Shown: in pieces, positions 8,159-16,166 of the stretch | Numbering within the stretch: the first letter of the stretch is position 1 | Layout of the letters: every line of letters begins with the position of its first letter | Program-made: the position numbers and the translations under genes | Origin: Reyranella sp. | GTDB lineage: Bacteria; Pseudomonadota; Alphaproteobacteria; Reyranellales; Reyranellaceae | Direction of reading: 5' to 3' | Assembly: GCA_022844015.1 (NCBI GenBank) | Contig: JALHMO010000024.1 | Coordinates: 1-52,971, forward strand | Length of the DNA: 52,971 nucleotides | The notes under the pieces: generated by a model | The model's input: the letters and a program-made list of their open reading frames with translations, nothing else | Told to the model about the DNA's origin: nothing | The model's database searches: none

Positions 8159-9139
8159 CTACAACCGCCCCTTGCGCCTGGCCACGGCCTCGGCGAGCAG
8201 GCAGAGGATCTCCCACATCATCGTCACGCCCACGAGGGCCGTGTTGCCGCTCATGTCGAACGGCGGCGAGACCTCGACCACGTCGCCGCCGACCAGGTCG
8301 AGGCCGCGCAGGCCGCGCAGCAGGCGCTGGGCCTCGTGCGGGGTGTAGCCGCCGATCTCGGGTGTCCCGGTGCCCGGCGCGTAGGCCGGATCGAGGCCGT
8401 CGACGTCGAAGCTCACGTAGGTCGGGCCAGTGCCGACGACGCGGCGAGACTCGGCGATCACCTTGTCGACGCCGAGGTCGAAATACTCCTCGATGGTGAT
8501 GACGCGCATGCCCTGCTCGACCGCCCAGTCGTTGTCGTCACGCTTGTAGAGCGAGCCGCGGATGCCGATCTGCACCGTCCGCTTGGGATCGAGCAGCCCC
8601 TCCTCGACGGCGCGGCGGAAGGGCGTGCCGTGGGTGTACTTGTAGCCGCCGAAATAGGTATCCCAGGTGTCGCTGTGGGCGTCGAAATGCACCATGCCGA
8701 GAGGCGCCTGCCCGCCCTCTCCGGCCTTTGGGGCGATGCCGCGCATGATCGGCAAGGTGATCAGGTGATCGCCGCCGGCCGACAACGGCACCGTGCCGGC
8801 GGCATGGATCTTGGTGAAGAACTTGCCGATGCGCTCCAGCGAATCGTCGAGGCTCGCCGGGTTGACCGGCGCATCGCCGAGATCGCCGCAGCGCGCCAAT
8901 TCGTAGGGTGCCACGCGCGTCACGTGATGGACGCGGCGCATCATGGTCGAGAGATCGCGCATCTGGCGCGGGCCGTGCCGGGCGCCCGGCCGGTTGGTGG
9001 TGCCGCCGTCCCATGGCACCCCAACGATGCCGATCTCGACCTCGGCCGGGTCGCGGAACAGCGGCAGGCGCATGAAGGTCGCGACATCCCCGAAGCGCGG
9101 CACCACCGTGCCGGCCACGGGTTGCGGGAAATCGGTCAT
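8159..9139 (-). CDS. speB: Ureohydrolase (agmatinase/arginase family)
   Basis: This 326-residue binuclear manganese enzyme hydrolyses a guanidino compound to urea and an amine. The metal motifs are clear: GGDHLITLP (first His), HFDAHSDTWD (the DAHxD block), and SFDVDGLDPAYAPGTGTPE (the DxD block and the conserved tail). The length and N-terminal extension fit agmatinase or guanidinobutyrase/guanidinopropionase relatives rather than short arginases. The symbol is therefore the family name and not proof that agmatine is the substrate. Its ATG overlaps the stop of the aminotransferase gene as ATGA. It is the last gene of a three-gene operon after an FAD oxidoreductase and a class III aminotransferase, which argues for a catabolic route for a substituted guanidino amine. 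Confidence 0.88.
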   Translation of the reverse strand: MTDFPQPVAGTVVPRFGDVATFMRLPLFRDPAEVEIGIVGVPWDGGTTNRPGARHGPRQMRDLSTMMRRVHHVTRVAPYELARCGDLGDAPVNPASLDDSLERIGKFFTKIHAAGTVPLSAGGDHLITLPIMRGIAPKAGEGGQAPLGMVHFDAHSDTWDTYFGGYKYTHGTPFRRAVEEGLLDPKRTVQIGIRGSLYKRDDNDWAVEQGMRVITIEEYFDLGVDKVIAESRRVVGTGPTYVSFDVDGLDPAYAPGTGTPEIGGYTPHEAQRLLRGLRGLDLVGGDVVEVSPPFDMSGNTALVGVTMMWEILCLLAEAVARRKGRL

Positions 9140-10470
9140 GGTTTCAGGAGCGCTTTCCGGGCAACGACGAACTCCTCGACGGCGGCGACGAAGCGATCAG
9201 CCTCGGCTTCGCCGATCATGATGTTGAGGGCGACGAAGCCACGCCGGGCGATCCAGATGCCGGCCGCCAGCATGTCGAAGAAAAACAGTTCCTTGGCGTC
9301 CTGGTTGCTTGTCGCAATGTCGGCGGCGTTGCGAATCGGCCGCGTCGTGGCATGCGCCGTCATCATCGAGCCGATGCCGGAGAACTGGAAGGCCACGCCC
9401 TCCCGCTTGCAGATCGCGTTCAGGCGCTGGCGGATGCGCTCGCCGCGCTCGTTCAGCTCCTTGGCGACCGCCGGCGTGTAGACCTCGCCGTAGCCCGCCG
9501 CGCCGGCCGCCATGGTGAGCGCATTGTTGTTGAACGTCCCGGCATGCGGCAGGTGATCGGGCTTGGTCGGATCGAACAGCTCCATGATGTCCCGCCTGCC
9601 GCCGAAGGCGCCGAACGACATGCCGCCGCCGATGTACTTGCCCAGCGTGGTCATGTCGGGGATGACGCCGGTCTTCTCCTGCAGGCCGCCGGGCGACAGG
9701 CGCGAGGTCATGACCTCGTCGAAGATCATGGTGATGCCGCGGGCCTTGGTCTCCTGGCGCACCATCTGGAGGAAGGCGAGATCGCCGGGCAGGCAGCCGT
9801 GGCTGCCCTGCATCGGCTCCAGCAGCACGGCGAACAGCTCCTCGCCGTGCTTGGCCAGCAGCGCGCGCGTGCCCTCGACGTCGTTGTAGGGCGCGACCAC
9901 GTACTCGTAGGGCATGTTCACCGGGCTGCCGCCGCTCACGAAATAGAGCACGCCGCCATGGTAGCCGCCGTGGAACACCATGACCTTGGTGGCGTTCTTG
10001 CGGCCGTTGCGCTGGGCGAACACGCGCGCGCCGGCGAGCGCCATCACGTTGCCCTCGGTGCCGGAGTTGGTGAACCGCACCAGGTCGATCGACGGCATGC
10101 GGTCGACGACCAGCTTGGCGAGCCTGGCCTCGTTGGCGTTGCGCCCGCCGTAGTTCCAGCCGTGGTCGAGCGCGCGATCGATGGCGGCCCGGATCACCGG
10201 ATGGGAATGGCCATAGATGCCCGCCGTGTATTCGCCCAGCACATCAATGTACTCGTGCCCGTCGACGTCCCACAGCCGGCAGCCCTCGCCGCGCGCCACG
10301 GTGAGCGGGAACGGCGCATTGTGCAGGGTCGTACGCGTGTTGCCGCCCGGCATCGCCTCGCAGGACTCGTGATGGCGCGCCAGGCTCTTCTGGTTGCGCG
10401 CGGTGTAGGCTTGGCGCGCCTCGGCGAGCGCGGAGTGCAGGTCCGAATTGACCAGAGCTTGATCGGGCAC
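9136..10470 (-). CDS. Class III PLP-dependent aminotransferase (glutamate-1-semialdehyde aminomutase-like)
   Basis: This 444-residue fold-type I PLP enzyme shows FTNSGTEGNVMALAGAR (phosphate-binding region), IFDEVMTSR (Asp that contacts the pyridine nitrogen), and TTLGKYIGGGMSFGAFGG (Schiff-base Lys). These match the class III group that includes HemL and omega-amino-acid transaminases. A longer frame is open upstream. I chose the GTG at 10470 because GAGGAGAG precedes it at normal spacing and the protein then begins MPDQALVNSD. It lies 29 bases after the FAD oxidoreductase gene and overlaps the ureohydrolase gene by 4 bases. It is probably not the haem-pathway enzyme. The operon suggests deamination of an omega-amine or of the product of the neighbouring enzymes. 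Confidence 0.87.
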   Translation of the reverse strand: MPDQALVNSDLHSALAEARQAYTARNQKSLARHHESCEAMPGGNTRTTLHNAPFPLTVARGEGCRLWDVDGHEYIDVLGEYTAGIYGHSHPVIRAAIDRALDHGWNYGGRNANEARLAKLVVDRMPSIDLVRFTNSGTEGNVMALAGARVFAQRNGRKNATKVMVFHGGYHGGVLYFVSGGSPVNMPYEYVVAPYNDVEGTRALLAKHGEELFAVLLEPMQGSHGCLPGDLAFLQMVRQETKARGITMIFDEVMTSRLSPGGLQEKTGVIPDMTTLGKYIGGGMSFGAFGGRRDIMELFDPTKPDHLPHAGTFNNNALTMAAGAAGYGEVYTPAVAKELNERGERIRQRLNAICKREGVAFQFSGIGSMMTAHATTRPIRNAADIATSNQDAKELFFFDMLAAGIWIARRGFVALNIMIGEAEADRFVAAVEEFVVARKALLKP

Positions 10471-10499
10471 GGTTCTCTCTCCTCTATTCGAGGACAGTA

Positions 10500-11648
10500 T
10501 CACACCACGTTCAGCTCCCGGATAGGCCGGCCTGCGGAAAGGCGCTCGTACCCGAACGGCGCCAGGTCGAGCGTGCGATAGCTGCCATGCACGATCAGCT
10601 CGGCAACGGCGCGGCCGACCGCCGGCGACTGCTGGATGCCGTGGCCGGAGAAGCCCGTGGCGAAGATCAGGGTCTCGATCGCAGGATGGCGACCGACGAT
10701 GCCGTTCTGGTCGAAGGTGTTGTACTCGTAGTAGCCCGCCCAGGCGTTCACCACCTTGGCCGCCTCGAAGGCCGGGACGCGGCCCGCCAGGACCGGCCAC
10801 ACCATCTCGTCCCATTCCTGGTGCTGGACCTCGAGCGGCGCGCCGCCCGGATCGTTGCCCTCGGCCGGCGTCGTGCCGCCGATGTAGAAGCGACCCTCGG
10901 GACGGAACCAGGTGCCCGACGGGTCGATGGTGAGCGGCGTCAGCCCCGGCGGCTCGCGCACGTCGAACACGAAGACCGAGCGCCGCCGCGGCTCGACCGG
11001 CAGGGCAATGCCGGCGAGCGCGGCCACCGCGCCCGACCACGGCCCGGCGGCGAGCACGATGGTGCGCGCCGCGAGCCGGCCACCGTCACGCAGCACGACG
11101 GAGTCGGCCGCGAGACCCGTGACCTCGTCCGCGACGTAGGTGACGCCGGCCTCGCGCGCCTTGCGGCGAAACGCCTGCATCAGCGCCGGCCCGTCGAACC
11201 AGCCTTCGTTGGCGACCCCGTGCGAGGCGAGCGTCACGCCGTCGGTCGCGATCCAGGGAAAGCGCCGCCGGAGCGCGTCCGCATCCAGCAGCTCGACGGC
11301 GCATCCCTCGCCCTTCTGGACCGCATGATTGGCGCGCAGCACCGCCTCGCCCGCCGGGCTGCCGAGAAACAGGTAGCCCGGCTCCTTCAGCCCGAGATCG
11401 ACTCCCAGCAGCTCCGGCGCCCGCCGCAATACCGAGAGGCCATGGCGCGACAGGTGGATGTTGAGCGGCGTCGAGAATTGCTGGCGGATCGAGCTCGCCG
11501 ACAGCGCCGACGACGCCCGCGCATAGGTCGGATCGCGCTCGATCACGACTACCTTGCCATCGAAGTTGGGATCCGTCGCCAGATGCCAGGCGGTCGACGA
11601 GCCCATGACGCCGCCGCCGATGATCACGACCGGTAGTGTTGAACTCAA
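10500..11648 (-). CDS. FAD-dependent oxidoreductase of the DAO (D-amino acid/glycine oxidase) family
   Basis: The 382 residues begin with the dinucleotide-binding motif VVIIGGGVMGSSTAWHLA, and the family pattern of a single FAD domain wrapped around a substrate domain follows. Near the C-terminus are IFATGFSGHGIQQSPAVG and a segment typical of sarcosine, glycine or opine oxidases. The start is TTG, preceded by GAGGA at 7 bases; no ATG or GTG gives a complete FAD motif. It is the first gene of the operon with the aminotransferase and ureohydrolase, so it probably oxidises a secondary or primary amine that feeds those steps. The upstream gap of 245 bases holds two repeat elements rather than a clear promoter. 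Confidence 0.85.
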   Translation of the reverse strand: MSSTLPVVIIGGGVMGSSTAWHLATDPNFDGKVVVIERDPTYARASSALSASSIRQQFSTPLNIHLSRHGLSVLRRAPELLGVDLGLKEPGYLFLGSPAGEAVLRANHAVQKGEGCAVELLDADALRRRFPWIATDGVTLASHGVANEGWFDGPALMQAFRRKAREAGVTYVADEVTGLAADSVVLRDGGRLAARTIVLAAGPWSGAVAALAGIALPVEPRRRSVFVFDVREPPGLTPLTIDPSGTWFRPEGRFYIGGTTPAEGNDPGGAPLEVQHQEWDEMVWPVLAGRVPAFEAAKVVNAWAGYYEYNTFDQNGIVGRHPAIETLIFATGFSGHGIQQSPAVGRAVAELIVHGSYRTLDLAPFGYERLSAGRPIRELNVV

Positions 11649-11722
11649 GAGATCGTCCTCGGGGCTCGCATCTGGATGGACACGTCTTAAGTCATCCCGA
11701 GGGACTCTGTCATCCGGAGCGC

Positions 11723-11788
11723 AGCGAAGGATCTCATCGCCAGAGGCAACAGAATCCTGCTTGGCCGATGGCGATGAGATCCTTCGCT
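11723..11788. repeat. Perfect 20-base inverted repeat (REP-like hairpin)
   Basis: The left arm at 11723-11742 contains GCGAAGGATCTCATCGCC, and its exact reverse complement lies at 11769-11788, with a 26-base loop. It sits between the 5' end of the FAD oxidoreductase gene and the 3' end of the secreted hydrolase gene, both on the minus strand. The flanking CATCC.GAGC wording is typical of REP-type elements in alphaproteobacteria. It could end or stabilise the transcript coming from the hydrolase side or from upstream. Confidence 0.75.
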
Positions 11789-11798
11789 AACGGCGCGG

Positions 11799-11860
11799 TA
11801 AACCGCGCCTTGCTCAGGATGACACGAGGACTAAACCGCGCCTTGCTCAGGATGACACGA
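11799..11860. repeat. Exact 29-base tandem repeat, two copies with 33-base period
   Basis: TAAACCGCGCCTTGCTCAGG opens both copies (11799-11827 and 11832-11860). The copies are identical over 29 bases and are separated by GGAC. They follow the hairpin at 11723-11788 directly and carry the ...CAGGATGACACGA wording of REP-type elements, so the whole 11700-11860 stretch looks like a degenerate REP cluster. Confidence 0.75.
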
Positions 11861-11894
11861 AGGCGGGCGCGGCGCCTGCGAAGAAGCGTCAGGT

Positions 11895-12962
11895 TCACCG
11901 CATCGCCGGCGCGCTTCGCAGCAGCTCGGCCAGCGATTCCTTGTAAAACCTGGCATTGGCGGTGGTCCCGTGGCCGCGGGTATCGGCGCTGGCGGGAATG
12001 AGAAGCAGGCGCCCGCTGGCGACCTGCTTCATCGCCGCCTCCATCAGGCCGGTCTCCGGCGGATTGCGCTCGTCGTCGGCGGCGTTGATGGCGAGCAGGC
12101 GCGCCTTGATGCGGCCGAGGCCGGGCGAGGGATCGTAGTCGCCTGACGATTCCCATTGGTAGAGCGTGTCGTTGGCGTCGGCCCTGAAGGGCGCGGCGAG
12201 GCGCTGGTCCAGCAGCCTGTCGGCGGCCTCGCGCGTCGGCGCCGCCTTCTGCAAGGCGATGTTGCCCCCGTTGGTGCCGATGGCGAAGAACACCGACGCG
12301 ACCTTGGCCGAACGCGGCTGCGTGGTGTAGTTGCCGTCCTGCCATTCCGGGTCGTTGCGAATGGAATCGATGATCAGCCGCCGCATCATCCAGTTGCGGC
12401 TCGACATCGCGGTCGGCTGCGCCGCCATCGGGGCGAGCGCATCCATGAAGTCGGGATACTTCACGCCCCACAGCCAGGTGTGCATGCCGCCCATCGAGTT
12501 GCCGATCACCAGCCGGACATGCGTGACGCCAAGCCCTTCGGTGAGCAGGAGATGCTGCGCGTCGACCATGTCGGCGTAGTTGTATCTCGGGAACCTGGCT
12601 TTCAGACCATCCGATGGCTTGGATGACTTTCCGTGGCCGATGCCGTCGGGGATGATGACGAAATACTTCGTCGCATCGAGCGGCTGCCCGGGCCCGAACA
12701 GCTCGCCGGCAAAGGCCGGCGTCAGCATGCTCGCCGCCGAGCCGGTCGTGCCGTGCAGCACGAGCACGGGCTGGCCGGTGCGCTCGCCCACCGTCGTGTA
12801 CGCAAGCCGCAGCTCGGGCATGACCTCGCCGGTGTGGAACCTGAAGTCGCGCGCCACCCATTCGCCGCTGCGCGGCGCCGGATAATCGGCAGCGGTCGCG
12901 ACGAACGGTGCCGCGAGCAGCGCCAGCACGAGCGCGAGGACCAATGGCAGGCTGATCTTCAT
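11895..12962 (-). CDS. Secreted alpha/beta hydrolase of the homoserine O-acetyltransferase-like family
   Basis: This 355-residue protein has a signal peptide at residues 1-25: Lys at position 3, a leucine/alanine core, then ATAA. The mature part has an alpha/beta-hydrolase fold with VLVLHGTTGSA (oxyanion region), the nucleophile elbow GNSMGGMHTW with Ser156, a late Asp in the INAADDERNP segment, and a His in DTRGHGTTANA. The sequence resembles MetX-type homoserine acetyltransferases, but an exported enzyme cannot use acetyl-CoA, so it is more likely an esterase or acyl hydrolase. GGGAGG precedes the ATG. It stands on the minus strand between PrpF and the repeat cluster, with no clear operon partner. 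Confidence 0.82.
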   Translation of the reverse strand: MKISLPLVLALVLALLAAPFVATAADYPAPRSGEWVARDFRFHTGEVMPELRLAYTTVGERTGQPVLVLHGTTGSAASMLTPAFAGELFGPGQPLDATKYFVIIPDGIGHGKSSKPSDGLKARFPRYNYADMVDAQHLLLTEGLGVTHVRLVIGNSMGGMHTWLWGVKYPDFMDALAPMAAQPTAMSSRNWMMRRLIIDSIRNDPEWQDGNYTTQPRSAKVASVFFAIGTNGGNIALQKAAPTREAADRLLDQRLAAPFRADANDTLYQWESSGDYDPSPGLGRIKARLLAINAADDERNPPETGLMEAAMKQVASGRLLLIPASADTRGHGTTANARFYKESLAELLRSAPAMR

Positions 12963-12999
12963 GTGTTCCTCCCCTGTTTGCTTTTCTCTCCAGCTCCAC

Positions 13000-14163
13000 T
13001 CACCCCGGCACCCTCACCCAGCCCTCCATCAACCGGCGGGCCGAGCGGCTCATCATGACTTTTGCGACCCGCCAGTGCTCGCCGACGCGGCACACCTCGG
13101 CGCCCACCTTGAGCGTGCCGGAAGGATGCCCGAAACGCACACGGCCGTCGGCGCCGGCCGGGGCGACGCGATGCACGATCGTGCCCGGGATCGCCGCCGC
13201 CGCGGCAATGGCGACGGCGCCGGTGCCGGTCATGGCGTGGTGCAGCACGCCCATCGAGAAGATGCGCGCCAGCAGATCGATCGAGTCGGCCGGCACCGCG
13301 CGGCCGTCCGAAGCAGTGTAGCCGGCCGGCCTGGCGACGAAGGAAAGCTTGGGCGTGTGCTGCCGCGTGGCCGTCGCCTCCTCCGGCGTCCGGGCGTCGC
13401 CCATCATCACGGTGGCGAGCGCGCGCACCGCCTCGGCGCAGGCGAGCAGCGCCGTGTCGCCGTTGACGTCGCCCTGCAGCTCGGTGCCCCTGAGCCCGAG
13501 GCTCGCGGCGTCGACGAACACGGTGGGATTGCCCGCCTTGATCAGGGTCGCCTCGACCTTGCCGACGCCCGGGACGTCGAGCACGTCGATGGGGTTCCCG
13601 GTCGGGAAGGTGGCGCCGGTGCCGCGGGCCTCGCCCTCGCCGTCGTCCGCCGGATCGAGGAACTCGAGCTTCACCTCGGCCGCCGGGAAGGCCACGCCGT
13701 CGAGCTCGAAGTCGCCCAGCTCCTGGACCTCGCCGCCGTGCATCGGCACGTGGGCGACGATCTTCTTGGCGATGTTGGCCTGCCAGATGCGCACAACGGC
13801 GTCGCCCTCGGCCGGGCCGTCGAGCAGGCCCATGCTCAGCGCGAACGGCCCGACGGCGGCGCTGAGATTGCCGCAGTTGCCCGACCAGTCGACCAGCGGC
13901 CGGTCGATCGCGACCTGGCCGAACAGGTAGTCGACATCGCAATCCGGCCGCGTCGACTTCGCCAGGATGACGACCTTGCTGGTGCTCGAGGTGGCGCCGC
14001 CCATACCGTCGGTCTGCTTGCCGTAGCGGTCGGGGCTGCCGATCACCCGCATCAGCAGCCGGTCGCGCTCGGCAGGGTCCACGGGAAGATCCCGGGCGAG
14101 GAAGAAGACCCCCTTGCTGGTGCCGCCGCGCATGTAGACGGCGGGAATCCGGAGCTGCTTCAT
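13000..14163 (-). CDS. prpF: PrpF family isomerase/tautomerase
   Basis: This 387-residue protein of the PrpF / diaminopimelate-epimerase fold begins with the family signature RIPAVYMRGGTSKGVFF. It has a catalytic-type Lys63 in SSTSKVVI and Cys97 in DWSGNCGNLS, corresponding to the Lys and Cys that PrpF uses for proton transfer. Known members are 2-methylaconitate cis-trans isomerase (2-methylcitrate cycle) and 4-oxalomesaconate tautomerase (gallate/protocatechuate 4,5-cleavage). No prpB, prpC or acnD lies nearby, so either reaction is possible; gal-type tautomerase is a real alternative. GAGG lies before the ATG. It is divergent from the response-regulator gene. Confidence 0.85.
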   Translation of the reverse strand: MKQLRIPAVYMRGGTSKGVFFLARDLPVDPAERDRLLMRVIGSPDRYGKQTDGMGGATSSTSKVVILAKSTRPDCDVDYLFGQVAIDRPLVDWSGNCGNLSAAVGPFALSMGLLDGPAEGDAVVRIWQANIAKKIVAHVPMHGGEVQELGDFELDGVAFPAAEVKLEFLDPADDGEGEARGTGATFPTGNPIDVLDVPGVGKVEATLIKAGNPTVFVDAASLGLRGTELQGDVNGDTALLACAEAVRALATVMMGDARTPEEATATRQHTPKLSFVARPAGYTASDGRAVPADSIDLLARIFSMGVLHHAMTGTGAVAIAAAAAIPGTIVHRVAPAGADGRVRFGHPSGTLKVGAEVCRVGEHWRVAKVMMSRSARRLMEGWVRVPG

Positions 14164-14238
14164 CGGTGCCTCGACAGGATCATGTCAGTTTCGGCGCAGT
14201 ATAACCCCGATCCTGGCACGATGATCCGGGATGCGCAG

Positions 14239-14925
14239 ATGCGAGTGCTCGTGGTCGAGGACAATGACGAGCTGGCCGCCCTGATCGCCAGGGCGCTGGA
14301 GCGCGCAGGCCTGGACGTCGACAGCGAGCGCACCGTCGCCGACGCCGAAGCCTCGCTCCGCGCCATGGGCTATGCCGCGATGGTGCTCGACCTCGGCCTG
14401 CCCGACGCGGACGGCCTCGACCTGCTCGACCAGATGCGGCGTCGCCGCGACACGACCCCGGTCCTCATCCTGACCGCGCGCAGCGGCATCGACGACCGCG
14501 TGAAGGGCCTCGACAGGGGCGCCAGCGACTATCTGGTCAAGCCATTCGCCACCGAGGAGCTGATCGCCCGCCTGCAGGCGCTGCTGCGGCGCGCACCGGC
14601 AATCGAGGGCCACGTGCTGACGCTGGGCAACGTGGCCCTGGAGATTGCCGGCAGGCAGGCCAGCGTCGCCGGCAAGCCGGTCATGGTGCCGGCCCGCGAG
14701 GCCGACCTGCTGGAGGTCCTGATGAAGCGTGGCGGCCGGCTGGTCTCGCACGAGGTCCTGCGCGGCCAGGTCTTCGGCGCCGCGCAGGGCGTGTCGGCCA
14801 ACGCCATCGAGGTCTACATCCACCGCCTCCGCCGCCTGTTGGCCGATGCCGGAGCCAATGTCCAGATCCACACGATCCGCGGCGCCGGATACCTGATGAG
14901 GGCAGACACCGCCGACGCGGCGTAG
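14239..14925 (+). CDS. OmpR/PhoB-family response regulator, orphan
   Basis: The 228 residues comprise a receiver domain followed by a winged-helix DNA-binding domain. In the receiver, the acidic pair is Glu7-Asp8, the phospho-acceptor is Asp51 in VLDLGLPDADG, and the switch residues are Thr79 and Lys101 in DYLVKPF. The effector (about 130-222) has EADLLEVLMKRGGRLVSHEVL and ends IHTIRGAGYLM, typical of the group. I start at MRVLVVEDN. ATGs at 14221 and 14182 are in frame, and none has a strong ribosome-binding site. No histidine kinase gene is adjacent, so its partner must be elsewhere. It is divergent from prpF with little spacer DNA, so it could control prpF, but that is only positional. Confidence 0.85.
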   Translation: MRVLVVEDNDELAALIARALERAGLDVDSERTVADAEASLRAMGYAAMVLDLGLPDADGLDLLDQMRRRRDTTPVLILTARSGIDDRVKGLDRGASDYLVKPFATEELIARLQALLRRAPAIEGHVLTLGNVALEIAGRQASVAGKPVMVPAREADLLEVLMKRGGRLVSHEVLRGQVFGAAQGVSANAIEVYIHRLRRLLADAGANVQIHTIRGAGYLMRADTADAA

Positions 14926-15065
14926 CACCCGCGTCGCCAGGCCGCGGACCCGGCGCGTTCGGACGTGGCGGCATTGCTCGTCCCGGCGCCCATCACCTGT
15001 TCATGTTGCCCCGGTACGCTTCCTTCGCGCAGGATGACGCCCTCTCCTCGAAAGGAACGCGCAGC

Positions 15066-15935
15066 ATGAAGATCGGTGTCTTCTCCACCTTCATGTCGCC
15101 ACAGGCGACACCGGGCATGATTCGCGACTTCGGCCGCCGCGCCGAGAACATGGGGCTCGAGTCCATCTGGATGGGCGAGCACGTCGCCCTGTTCGACAAG
15201 AACACCTACGGCTATCCGGGCTCGAAGGACGGCCGCATCCCGGTTCCCGAGGGCGGCGGCATGCTCGACGTCACCGCAACCTTCGGCTTCCTCGCCGCTG
15301 CCACGACCAAGGTGCGGCTCGGCACCGGCGTCGCGCTCGTGCCGCAGCGCAACCCGATCTACACCGCCAAGGAGATGTGCACGCTCGACTGGCTGAGCGA
15401 CGGTCGCATCGATTTCGGCATCGGCGTCGGCTGGAACAAGGAGGAGGTCGAGTCGTGCGGCTACCGCTGGGAGGACCGTGGCAAGCGCTGCGACGAGTTC
15501 CTCGAGGTGATGCGCCGGCTGTGGACCGAGCCGGTCGTCGACTTCGCCGGCAAGTGGGTCAAGTTCGAGACCATGCGGCTCGACCCCAAGCCGATCCAGA
15601 AGCCGCACGTGCCGATCATCGTCGGCGGCTACGCCGAGGCGGCCTTCCAGCGCGCCGTGAAGTTCGGCGCCGGCTGGTATGGCTTCAATCTCGACCCGGC
15701 CCGCACCGAGGAGATGCTGGGCCGCCTCGACGCCGCCTTCGCCAAGGCCGGCCGCAAGCGCGCCAAGGATTTCCAGATCATCGTCACGCCGCCTCTCGCG
15801 ATGACCGCCGACGCCGTGCCCGCCTACGCCGATCTCGGCGTCGACCGCCTGCTGGTCAACCTGGGCAGCCAGCGCCCCGAGCGCGTCGACACAAGGCTGG
15901 GCGAGATCGAGACGATGGTGAGGAAGGCGGCATAA
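15066..15935 (+). CDS. LLM-class flavin-dependent oxidoreductase
   Basis: This 289-residue luciferase-like TIM barrel begins MKIGVFSTF, followed by GLESIWMGEHVALF, RLGTGVALVPQRNP and the strongly conserved LSDGRIDFGIGVGWNKEE. This last motif is typical of probable F420- or FMN-dependent monooxygenases and reductases of the LLM group. AAAGGA precedes the ATG at a normal distance; the open frame extends upstream without support. It is 24 bases before a small gene and the amidase gene on the same strand, so the three may form an operon that attacks an amide or nitrogen heterocycle. Substrate and cofactor (F420 or FMNH2) are not decidable by eye. Confidence 0.87.
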   Translation: MKIGVFSTFMSPQATPGMIRDFGRRAENMGLESIWMGEHVALFDKNTYGYPGSKDGRIPVPEGGGMLDVTATFGFLAAATTKVRLGTGVALVPQRNPIYTAKEMCTLDWLSDGRIDFGIGVGWNKEEVESCGYRWEDRGKRCDEFLEVMRRLWTEPVVDFAGKWVKFETMRLDPKPIQKPHVPIIVGGYAEAAFQRAVKFGAGWYGFNLDPARTEEMLGRLDAAFAKAGRKRAKDFQIIVTPPLAMTADAVPAYADLGVDRLLVNLGSQRPERVDTRLGEIETMVRKAA

Positions 15936-15959
15936 CCCGCCTGTGTGAGAGGTGCATGA

Positions 15960-16166
15960 ATGTCCGCGTCGAAATCCGATATCTCCCTCGATGAGTTCCG
16001 CGCATGGGCGGGCCAAGTCGGCATCGCGCTCACCGAGGAGGACATCGTCGAGCTGCACAAGGGCTATCTCGGGATGATGAAGCTCGCGGCACGCATTCCG
16101 CAAGAATGGGCGTGGGAGGCGGAGGCGGCGCACGTGTTCGCGCCGCTCGGCGGAGGCCGGCGATGA
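15960..16166 (+). CDS. Small acidic amidase-partner protein (AtzG/GatC-like)
   Basis: The 68 residues are mainly helical, with LDEFRAWAGQVGIALTEEDI, a middle helix LHKGYLGMMKLAARIP and an Arg-rich end. Its stop overlaps the amidase start as ATGA, so the two are translationally coupled. A short helical protein fused by overlap to an amidase-signature enzyme is the arrangement of AtzG-AtzE (1-carboxybiuret hydrolase) and, more distantly, GatC-GatA. I infer that it wraps the amidase and helps it fold or be active. The AtzG likeness is in size, order and helical pattern; I cannot show homology by eye. Confidence 0.65.
   Translation: MSASKSDISLDEFRAWAGQVGIALTEEDIVELHKGYLGMMKLAARIPQEWAWEAEAAHVFAPLGGGRR

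Noticed and set aside
9136..10470. Glutamate-1-semialdehyde aminomutase of haem synthesis (hemL)
   Set aside because: The operon context of an amine oxidoreductase and a ureohydrolase points to catabolism, and alphaproteobacteria usually make 5-aminolevulinate with HemA synthase.
10471..11040. N-terminal extension of the aminotransferase frame
   Set aside because: It overlaps the FAD oxidoreductase gene in another frame and has no family motif. GTG 10470 has a strong ribosome-binding site.
12961..14181. Long plus-strand frame leading into the response regulator
   Set aside because: It is antisense to prpF. The regulator's receiver domain starts only at 14239 (or 14221).
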